A DNA stretch of 9,377 nucleotides from an uncultured Sediminibacterium sp. (GTDB taxonomy: Bacteria > Bacteroidota > Bacteroidia > Chitinophagales > Chitinophagaceae): positions 1-9,377 of the forward strand of contig CALEST010000453.1 in NCBI GenBank assembly GCA_937907555.1, read 5' to 3'. The notes under the pieces are model-generated. The model searched no databases and was not told where the DNA came from. It was given only the letters and a program-made list of their open reading frames with translations. Numbering within the stretch: position 1 is the first letter of the stretch; each line of letters begins with the position of its first letter. Shown piece by piece: positions 1-6,131 of this stretch. The translations under genes were made by a program, and so were the position numbers.

Positions 1-515
1 ATCCCAGCAATATCGGTCGTTTGGTACAAGGGCTTCCTACTTTTATTCCCGCTACCCCTTACGGTATCTTATTAATGCTGGAACATTTTAACATTCCTAC
101 CAAGGGAAAGCACGCCGTAGTGATTGGACGAAGTAATATTGTGGGCCGACCCATGAGCATTTTATTAAGTAGTAATATTCCTCAGGGAAATTGCACGGTA
201 ACCCTTTGCCATTCGCATACGCCCAACCTGAAAGAGATTTGCCAGCAGGCAGATATTCTGGTAGCTGCCCTGGGTAAACCTGAATTTGTAACACCCGATA
301 TGGTAAAACCCGGTGCGGTGATTATTGACGTGGGTATTACGCGCGTTACTGATGCCACTGCTAAAAAAGGATTCAGAATTAAAGGGGATGTACACTACGA
401 ATCTGTTTCAGCTGTTGCCAGTGCCATTACACCGGTTCCGGGTGGTGTGGGTTTAATGACCATTGCAGGTTTACTGAAAAATACTTTACAAGCTTATTTA
501 AATAACAGAGGATAA
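1..515 (+). CDS. folD: Bifunctional methylenetetrahydrofolate dehydrogenase/cyclohydrolase FolD, 5' end missing
   Basis: FolD interconverts 5,10-methylene-THF, 5,10-methenyl-THF and 10-formyl-THF in the cytoplasm, supplying one-carbon units for purines and formyl-Met. The reading frame is open from base 3 and starts inside the family signature PSNIGRLVQG, so about 170 of the usual ~290 residues are present. The N-terminal part with the catalytic Tyr/Lys lies outside the window. Visible motifs in order are FIPATPYGI (the PCTP-type signature), the Rossmann segment VVIGRSNIVGRPMS, CHSHT, ADILVAALGKP, GAVIIDVGI, GDVHYESV and the C-terminal signature ITPVPGGVGLMTIAGLLKNT. A TTG codon at 21 could mimic a start, but homology runs straight through it. 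The stop codon shares one base with the queE start (TAATG at 513-517), which indicates co-transcription and translational coupling. The assignment is secure. Confidence 0.96.
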   Translation, partial: PSNIGRLVQGLPTFIPATPYGILLMLEHFNIPTKGKHAVVIGRSNIVGRPMSILLSSNIPQGNCTVTLCHSHTPNLKEICQQADILVAALGKPEFVTPDMVKPGAVIIDVGITRVTDATAKKGFRIKGDVHYESVSAVASAITPVPGGVGLMTIAGLLKNTLQAYLNNRG

Positions 516-1129
516 TGCAATTGCCCGAGGGATCAGAACTGCCGGTTATGGAAGCCTTCTACACTTTGCAGGGAGAAGGTGCTCATCAGGGACGCGCTGC
601 CTATTTTATCAGACTGGGCGGATGCGATGTGGGCTGTGTATGGTGTGATGTAAAAGACAGCTGGGACGCCAGTAAGCATCCGGTAATTTCGGTGGAGGAA
701 ATTGTTGCCAAAGCCAGTAGTTATCCGGGAAGACTGGCTGTGATTACCGGCGGAGAACCCTTGATGCACAATCTGGATATTTTAACTGAAGCCTTGCATA
801 CCGCAGGTTTTGAAACCAATATGGAAACTTCCGGTTCTTCTCCTTTAAGTGGTTATTGGGATTGGATTTGTCTCTCTCCTAAAAAGTTCAAAGCACCCTT
901 AACTGAAGTGATTGAAAAAGCCAATGAACTGAAAGTGGTAATTTTTAATAAACACGATTTTAAATGGGCGGAAGCATACGCCGCACAGGTTCCTGCCAAT
1001 TGCCATTTATACCTGCAGCCCGAATGGGAAAAAGCCAGTGAAATGACGCCGCTGATACTGGATTATATCAAAGAAAATCCCCAATGGCGCCTGAGTTTGC
1101 AGGTTCATAAATATTTAAACATTCCTTAA
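515..1129 (+). CDS. queE: 7-carboxy-7-deazaguanine synthase QueE (radical SAM)
   Basis: QueE converts 6-carboxy-tetrahydropterin to 7-carboxy-7-deazaguanine, the ring-contraction step toward preQ0 and queuosine in tRNA. The 204-residue product has the full QueE layout: MEAFYTLQGEGAHQGR (residues 12-27, substrate-binding N-terminus), the radical-SAM cluster motif CxxxCxxC at C37, C41 and C44 within GGCDVGCVWCD, GGEP at 79-82, METSG at 103-107, LSPK at 120-123, YLQPEW at 166-171 and the C-terminal QVHKYLNIP. The CX3CX2C spacing is the canonical radical-SAM one. The ATG at 515 is favoured because it overlaps the folD stop and because the conserved ATLQGEG-type region begins only about 12 residues later. 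Other que genes are not in the window. FolD and QueE both act in pterin-linked metabolism, but the pairing may be just operon convenience. Confidence 0.96.
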   Translation: MQLPEGSELPVMEAFYTLQGEGAHQGRAAYFIRLGGCDVGCVWCDVKDSWDASKHPVISVEEIVAKASSYPGRLAVITGGEPLMHNLDILTEALHTAGFETNMETSGSSPLSGYWDWICLSPKKFKAPLTEVIEKANELKVVIFNKHDFKWAEAYAAQVPANCHLYLQPEWEKASEMTPLILDYIKENPQWRLSLQVHKYLNIP

Positions 1130-1150
1130 CCAAGGTCTGCCGACCAGCAG

Positions 1151-1254
1151 GTCAATTGTCACTGCTTTGTAAAAAGCAATTGGCTTTGTTTCGTTCTACA
1201 GTTCCGTGACAATTCACGATAAATGCGAGTGCAAATTTGCATTCTAATTCGTGA
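1151..1254 (+). promoter_or_regulatory. Structured leader with competing inverted repeats upstream of the receptor gene
   Basis: The short gap between queE and the receptor gene holds several mutually exclusive pairings. AATTGTCAC (1154-1162) is perfectly complementary to GTGACAATT (1206-1214), and extending to 1151-1164 against 1204-1217 gives 12 of 14 matches. CGTGA (1205-1209) also pairs with TCACG (1214-1218) across a CAAT loop. TCACG can instead pair with CGTGA at 1250-1254, next to the start codon at 1257. Inside the first loop, GCTTT (1164-1168) can pair with AAAGC (1173-1177), which can alternatively pair with a second GCTTT (1183-1187, with G1183 and C1184 as its first bases). These complementarities are read directly from the sequence. 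That they form a regulatory RNA switch or a weak queE terminator is inference. I recognise no known riboswitch class. Confidence 0.35.
1222..1249. promoter_or_regulatory. Candidate operator: long dyad centred on a 12-bp perfect palindrome
   Basis: TGCAAATTTGCA at 1230-1241 is a perfect 12-bp palindrome. The symmetry continues outward with GA/TC (1227-1228 with 1243-1244) and AAT/ATT (1222-1224 with 1247-1249), so 11 of 14 half-site positions match over 28 bp. It ends only a few bases before the receptor start. Such a dyad fits a site for a dimeric repressor, and iron- or metal-responsive control would suit the downstream uptake genes, but it does not match the classical Fur 19-mer well. It could instead act as an RNA hairpin. 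CAAATTTG within it also resembles a TAnnTTTG -7 element with one mismatch, but no -33 element lies at the right distance. Confidence 0.4.
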
Positions 1255-1256
1255 GC

Positions 1257-3359
1257 ATGATGATGCGGTTTATATTGCCCCTTTGCGCGGGATTTCTTTC
1301 ACAAACATTGATTGCACAAAACAACAATGCTGCACAGCAAAAAGATACTTTGATTGGCGAAAATGCCATCACCGTTTTCACTGCTACCAAAACAGAAAGA
1401 AAACTAACCAATGTAGCCGTTCCCGTGCAGATCATTTCTCAAAAAACCATTCAGCAGGCGGGTTCTCTTCGTTTATCGGATATTCTTTCTGAGCAAACCG
1501 GATTATTCATGACCAATGGGTTCGGAACCGGTGTAAGCATGCAGGGTTTAAATCCCGACTACACATTAATTCTGATAGACGGTGAACCCCTGATTGGAAG
1601 AACCAGTGGTGTACTCGATTTAAGAAGAATTGCAGTAGGCAATATCAAACAAATTGAAATTGTGAGAGGACCTTCTTCCAGCTTGTACGGAAGCGAAGCC
1701 ATGGCTGGTGTAATCAATATCATCACCGACAAATCCAAAATGAATACGCTTGGAGTAACTGCAAGGTATGGCACTTACAATACCGCTGATTTCGGATTAA
1801 AAGGAAGTATCAGAAACAATCGCATCAACTACCAGGGTTTCGCAAACTTTTATCGCACCGATGGATTCAGCATCCGTCCGAACAGCAGGGAAAGAAGCAT
1901 TGCTCCCATTGAAAGAATTACCCAACAACACCAGTTGGGATACCGCATCAGCGATCGTACACAGGTTAGCGTTTCTTTCAGACTAAACAACGAAACCATC
2001 AAGAACAATATTACCGTTACCAACAATGGCAATGCCATTAATTCGGTGGGATACGAAAAAAACAATGACCTCAATACCACATTGCAACTGGCACATAAGT
2101 TCAATGAAAAAGTAAAAAATACTACCCGTCTTTACGGCACCTATTTCAAAAGCATTCAGGACCTGATTACCGACAACGGAGCTCCTTATGTAGATGAGTT
2201 CAGACAAAGCTTCGGAAGAGCAGAAAACCAGACCGATATTCAATTCAGCAATCGGTTGGAAATGAATGTAGGCGGAGGTTATATTCATGAAACAGCCAGA
2301 AGCACCCGTTACGATAATAGCAGCAGTGTTAAGACCAATCGAATTGGATATGCGTATTTGCAGACAGAATGGAAGGCCCTTGAACAGTTAACCTTAATTG
2401 GAGGTGCCCGTTACGACCACAACGAATTATTTGCAGCTGCATTCAGTCCCAAACTGGCCTTACAGTATAAAATAAATCCTAAACTTTCGGTGAAAGCCAG
2501 TGTGGGAAGGGGTTTCAAAGCACCTGACTTCAGACAGCTCTACCTTAATTTTACCAACACAGCTGCTGGCAGCTACAGTGTATTCGGTTCTGTGGAAGCA
2601 CAAAAAATTATTGGTGAACTCAACAGACTGGGACAGATCAGCAGTCTGGAACCGGCATTCTATGGTTTGAATACCCTTAAACCTGAGTTCTCTACCGGAT
2701 TCAATATTGGGATACATTTTCAGGACGCCAAATGGTCGGTTAGTGCCAATATATTCAGAAACAATATTGAAAACCTAATTGATAGCAGACTGGTGGCTTA
2801 CAGAACCGGTGGTGCACAAATATTTAGTTATCTCAATGTAAAGAATGCCTTTACACAGGGTATTGAAACCGATCTGCAGTACAAACTAAACAAAACCCTT
2901 TCTTTTACTGCAGGCTATCAGTTTTTATTAACCGGAGATCAGGCAGAGATTGATGCCATCAATGCCGGAAAGGTTTTTACCAGGGACCAGAATGGCTTCA
3001 GCAGAAGAATGAGCAGAAGTGAATATGTGGGATTACCCAACAGGAGCAAGCATATGGCCAACTTTAAAATATTGTATTCAAAGAATGCATTCTTTGCCAA
3101 TGCCCGTGTGGTTTACAGAAGCAGATGGACCACAACCGATACCGATGGGAATGGACTATTTAATACCAATGATGCATTTGCAAAAGGGTATGTTCAATTG
3201 AATGCGGCTGCAGGATATGAATTCAAGAAAGGGCTAAGCATTCAGGGTGGTACCGATAATTTACTCAACTATACCGATGTTATCAACCTTCCCAACTTAC
3301 CTGGCAGAACTTTTTATTTAACCGTGTCTTATCAATTTTTTAATAAAAACCATAAATAA
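1257..3359 (+). CDS. TonB-dependent outer-membrane receptor (HmuR/FepA-like)
   Basis: This is a 22-strand-type outer-membrane importer powered by TonB-ExbBD. From the ATG at 1257 it has 700 residues, the usual size for a receptor without the extra N-terminal carboxypeptidase-like domain of SusC. An n-region and hydrophobic stretch end in LIA before QNNN (signal peptide, about 19 residues). A TonB box-like segment, ENAITVFTATKTER, is at 35-48 and the plug runs to about 158, with LILIDGEPLIG, IEIVRGPSSSLYGSEAMAGVINI. The barrel has GRGFKAPDFRQLY (418-430, FRAP-like), NTLKPE (472-477, NPNL-like) and a C-terminal beta-signal ending FYLTVSYQF. A GTG at 1251 is possible, but three consecutive ATGs from 1257 give a better signal peptide. 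The gene overlaps the next, HmuY-family gene by TAATG, which suggests a heme or similar ligand. The plug and the FKAP-to-LKPE stretch contain no histidine, unlike characterised heme receptors. Confidence 0.93.
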   Translation: MMMRFILPLCAGFLSQTLIAQNNNAAQQKDTLIGENAITVFTATKTERKLTNVAVPVQIISQKTIQQAGSLRLSDILSEQTGLFMTNGFGTGVSMQGLNPDYTLILIDGEPLIGRTSGVLDLRRIAVGNIKQIEIVRGPSSSLYGSEAMAGVINIITDKSKMNTLGVTARYGTYNTADFGLKGSIRNNRINYQGFANFYRTDGFSIRPNSRERSIAPIERITQQHQLGYRISDRTQVSVSFRLNNETIKNNITVTNNGNAINSVGYEKNNDLNTTLQLAHKFNEKVKNTTRLYGTYFKSIQDLITDNGAPYVDEFRQSFGRAENQTDIQFSNRLEMNVGGGYIHETARSTRYDNSSSVKTNRIGYAYLQTEWKALEQLTLIGGARYDHNELFAAAFSPKLALQYKINPKLSVKASVGRGFKAPDFRQLYLNFTNTAAGSYSVFGSVEAQKIIGELNRLGQISSLEPAFYGLNTLKPEFSTGFNIGIHFQDAKWSVSANIFRNNIENLIDSRLVAYRTGGAQIFSYLNVKNAFTQGIETDLQYKLNKTLSFTAGYQFLLTGDQAEIDAINAGKVFTRDQNGFSRRMSRSEYVGLPNRSKHMANFKILYSKNAFFANARVVYRSRWTTTDTDGNGLFNTNDAFAKGYVQLNAAAGYEFKKGLSIQGGTDNLLNYTDVINLPNLPGRTFYLTVSYQFFNKNHK

Positions 3360-4018
3360 TGAGCAAGATGAAAAAGATGATTTTAGTGTTAGGCATTGCA
3401 GTAGGATTTGTAGCATGTTCCAAAGAAGACAATGGAGGAAGCACCAATGTGGTTTCAACAATTACTGTAAAAGATTTACCTGCTGATACTATTATTGGCA
3501 TTACCCCTGGTGCTCCGCCAACAGGTGGCTTCCCTTATGGTGCCGGTCGCTATACTTTCTTTAGTTTAGAATCCAATAAAATTGTTCCTGCTTCTGATAG
3601 TGCCAGCAACAAATGGGATTTAGCTTTCAAAGGAACTACGATTGCTACCAATAGCGGAAACAGTGGTCCTGGTGGAGCTGGTGCTTTTGTATTTGTTGGT
3701 TTATTTGATGATTTAAAAACCATTCCTGCAGACTCTTCTTTCAGAGTAGACAATGCACCTACTGCTTTCGCTATTCCTACCGGAAGCAACAGAGCATGGT
3801 ATGCTTACGATGGCATCAATCAATTGGTAAACCCAATCCCGGGAAGAGTGTTGGTAATCAGAACAGCTACCGGCAAATATGCCAAAGTTGAAATTCTGAA
3901 CTACTACAAGGGAGGAACCACTCCTGCTACTACTGCGCCTGATGCGGTTAAACTAAGCACTCAACGTTATTATACTTTCCGTTATACTTTCCAGCCTAAC
4001 GGAACCAAAACTTTCTAA
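3359..4018 (+). CDS. HmuY-family surface lipoprotein
   Basis: HmuY-family proteins are surface lipoproteins that bind heme and pass it to a partner TonB receptor. The 219-residue product starts with a lipoprotein signal peptide ending GFVAC (lipidated Cys20). The following SKEDN fits the Bacteroidota surface-export rule of a Lys and acidic residues just after the Cys. Family marks are WDLAF (86-90) followed by a Gly/Ser-rich loop (98-109), WYAYD (147-151), PGRVLVIRTATGKYAKVEIL (161-180) and the C-terminal YYTFRYTFQPNGT (204-216). The ATG overlaps the receptor stop (TAATG), so the two are probably translated together. After cleavage there is no His, no Met and no Cys other than the lipidated one, whereas known homologues hold heme through His (HmuY) or Met (Tfo, PinO). 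The family assignment is firm from motifs; the ligand is open. Tyrosines 60, 65, 148, 150, 174, 182, 183, 204, 205 and 209 are the remaining conventional ligand candidates. Confidence 0.85.
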   Translation: MSKMKKMILVLGIAVGFVACSKEDNGGSTNVVSTITVKDLPADTIIGITPGAPPTGGFPYGAGRYTFFSLESNKIVPASDSASNKWDLAFKGTTIATNSGNSGPGGAGAFVFVGLFDDLKTIPADSSFRVDNAPTAFAIPTGSNRAWYAYDGINQLVNPIPGRVLVIRTATGKYAKVEILNYYKGGTTPATTAPDAVKLSTQRYYTFRYTFQPNGTKTF

Positions 4019-4044
4019 GGAAAGATTTTTAAAATCCAATATAG

Positions 4045-4069
4045 AACCCGGCCCCGTGCCGGGTTTTTT
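4045..4069 (+). terminator. Intrinsic terminator after the receptor/HmuY-like unit
   Basis: AACCCGGC (4045-4052) and GCCGGGTT (4058-4065) form a perfect 8-bp stem around a CCCGT loop, followed by an unbroken run of Ts to 4069. It lies 27 bp after the lipoprotein stop codon and separates this unit from the PorE-like gene downstream. The inverted arms could also slow transcription from the other strand, but no A-rich run of comparable length precedes them. Confidence 0.92.
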
Positions 4070-4159
4070 ATTTCTGTAAATGTATATTGCCCAAAAATTT
4101 AACAGATTGCCTATTGAATTTAAATCTGGCTCTTGCGAAATTTTACGAACTTGTTCCCA

Positions 4160-6076
4160 ATGAAAAAATGGTTTTGTTTTCTTCTACTGTTTGCCAGCTG
4201 TTTTACACTTACAGCTCAAAGCTACAACCCCGATAAGGTGAATAAAAAAGCAATGGCCTTATACGACAAAGCCATTGGATTGTTAAAAGAAGATGCTTTG
4301 AAAGAAGCCGTTCCTTTTTTACTGGAAAGCATTCAGGCAGATAAGAATTTTGCAGATGCCTATCTTTCGCTGGCAGGCGTTTTTGGCGAATTAAAACAAT
4401 ACAAACGCTCTCTGCAATTTTATGAATTGGGCAGGGCATTGGACACCGTTTATTTTCAGCCTTATTTACTTCCCTACTCTATTAATCTGGCAGGGGATGG
4501 ACAATTTGAAGCAGCACTAAATGCGGTTACCCGGTTCCTGCAAAACCCCAAACTCAACGATAGAAGCATCCGTAGTGCAGCTTACAGAAAAAAAACTTAT
4601 CAGTTTGCCATTGATTATGCAAAACAACACGCGGCTGACTCAAGCTATACTTTTATTCCGGAAAATTTAGGTGATAGCGTTAACTCAACTTCTTCCGAAT
4701 ATTATCCATCGGTTACCGTAACCGACAGTTTACTCGTATTTACCCGAAGGGGAAAATTCATGCGCGAAGATTTTTATTCAAGTACCATTCTCGGCAAGCA
4801 ATTTTCAAAATCGGTTCCGATTGGCGGCAGCATCAATGAAGAAGCACAGAAAGGCGCCATTACTGTTTCTCAGGATGGAGAATGGATGTTGTTCACCGGA
4901 AGGTTTGCGGAAAGAGGATACGATCATTTTGATTTATACATTTCTTATTATACACCGGATGGATGGAGCGAACCTGAAAATCTGGGACCTTCCATTAATA
5001 CAGAATTCTGGGAGAGTGCACCCAGTTTAAGTCCTGATAAAAGAGTTTTGTATTTCAGCAGCACCCGGCCCGGAGGCTATGGTAACAGGGATTTGTATTA
5101 TAGCGAAAGATTGCCCAACGGTAAATGGTCTCCTGCAAAAAATATGGGACCACATATTAATACATCGGGGGATGACCAGGCTCCTTTTATTCATGCAGAT
5201 AATCAGACCCTGTATTTTACTTCTGATGGATTGCCCGGTTATGGAGGAGCTGATTTATTTGTTACAAGAAAAAACAGCAATGGTGAATGGGGCATTCCTG
5301 AGAACTTAGGCTATCCCATTAATACCATTGAGAACGAAGGGAGCATGGCTGTTTCTGCAGACGGACTAACTGCCTATTATTCCAGTGATCGTTTTGACAG
5401 CAGGGGCGAACTCGATTTGTATCGCTTTCCATTGAAGGAAAAAATCAGACCCATCCGAACCCTTTACCTGAAAGGAATTGTTGCTGATAAAATCACCGGA
5501 AAGAAATTGCCTTCCTTGGTTGAGTTAATTGAGAACCAGGATCGCGTGGTATTAATGAAAATTCAAACCGATGAAACAGGTGGTTATTTTGTTACCCTTC
5601 CGGTTGGAAAAAACTATACACTTTCGGTTAACAGAAAAGGATATCTTCCCTATACTGCTCAGTATTCACTGGCCAATAAAGAAGCCGACAGTGTATATAT
5701 TCAAAACATTGCATTGGAGCCCATTCAATTGAACGCGGTGTTTACTTTTAAGAATATTGAATTTGCCAGCAATGCCTTTAACTTACCGGAAACAGCTGCT
5801 ATTGAATTGGACAAATTGGTGAACCTGCTGAATGAGAACCCATCTTTAAAAGTTGAAATAAGCGGACACACCGATAATACAGGCAAAGAGCAAGACAATA
5901 TTTTGCTTTCGAAAAACAGGGCATTGGCCATCGTGCAGTATATACAGTCTAAAGGAATTGCTGCAGAAAGACTCGCGCACAAAGGATATGGCAGCAGCAA
6001 ACCCATTGCCGGCAATGATACTCCCGAAGGCAGGGCTAAAAACAGAAGAACATCCGTTGAAATAACCGGACTCTAA
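4160..6076 (+). CDS. PorE-like envelope protein: TPR, PD40 propeller, regulatory-like and OmpA domains
   Basis: From the ATG at 4160 the product has 638 residues with a signal peptide (KKWFCFLLLF to TLTAQ). A nine-codon-longer TTG start at 4133 would bury that signal, so ATG is preferred. Domains in order: TPR-like helices (about 24-130); a beta-propeller of PD40/WD40-like repeats (about 180-425), with recurring PS-SPD-LYFSS and LGP-INT units; a carboxypeptidase regulatory-like beta-sandwich (about 434-510, beginning LKGIVADKITGKKLP); and an OmpA C-terminal domain (about 523-638). The last has GHTDNTG with Asp572 and Arg587 at the 15-residue spacing used to bind diaminopimelate in peptidoglycan, and ends PEGRAKNRR. 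This order matches PorE of the type IX secretion system, but Bacteroidota encode many paralogues, so a T9SS role is inference. PorE is a lipoprotein; here FASC (Cys14) is only a weak lipobox and cleavage after LTA looks at least as likely. A weak -7-like TAAATCTG lies at 4121-4128. Confidence 0.9.
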   Translation: MKKWFCFLLLFASCFTLTAQSYNPDKVNKKAMALYDKAIGLLKEDALKEAVPFLLESIQADKNFADAYLSLAGVFGELKQYKRSLQFYELGRALDTVYFQPYLLPYSINLAGDGQFEAALNAVTRFLQNPKLNDRSIRSAAYRKKTYQFAIDYAKQHAADSSYTFIPENLGDSVNSTSSEYYPSVTVTDSLLVFTRRGKFMREDFYSSTILGKQFSKSVPIGGSINEEAQKGAITVSQDGEWMLFTGRFAERGYDHFDLYISYYTPDGWSEPENLGPSINTEFWESAPSLSPDKRVLYFSSTRPGGYGNRDLYYSERLPNGKWSPAKNMGPHINTSGDDQAPFIHADNQTLYFTSDGLPGYGGADLFVTRKNSNGEWGIPENLGYPINTIENEGSMAVSADGLTAYYSSDRFDSRGELDLYRFPLKEKIRPIRTLYLKGIVADKITGKKLPSLVELIENQDRVVLMKIQTDETGGYFVTLPVGKNYTLSVNRKGYLPYTAQYSLANKEADSVYIQNIALEPIQLNAVFTFKNIEFASNAFNLPETAAIELDKLVNLLNENPSLKVEISGHTDNTGKEQDNILLSKNRALAIVQYIQSKGIAAERLAHKGYGSSKPIAGNDTPEGRAKNRRTSVEITGL

Positions 6077-6131
6077 AGTAGAAATACGCAAGCGATTTCT
6101 TCCGCAAGTTTTAGTTTTCGCAAAAGCATTT

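Noticed and set aside
1130..1150. CTGC-GCAG inverted repeat just after queE as a terminator or dispersed repeat
   Set aside because: The stem is only four base pairs with a six-base loop and no T-run. It resembles short GC-rich repeats seen in some Bacteroidota, but one copy in this window cannot support that.
1223..1492. 89-residue plus-strand open frame at the start of the receptor gene
   Set aside because: It overlaps the receptor signal peptide and plug in another frame, and its Cys/His-rich composition has no family resemblance.
4081..4090. TATATTG-like element as a promoter of the PorE-like gene
   Set aside because: It does not match TAnnTTTG well and lacks a -33 element; TAAATCTG at 4121-4128 is a slightly better but still weak candidate.
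6077..6131. TAGTTTTC (6112-6119) as a promoter for dprA
   Set aside because: It differs from TAnnTTTG at the last base and has no TTTG/TTG at 19-21 bp upstream. Read-through from the preceding gene is a simpler explanation.
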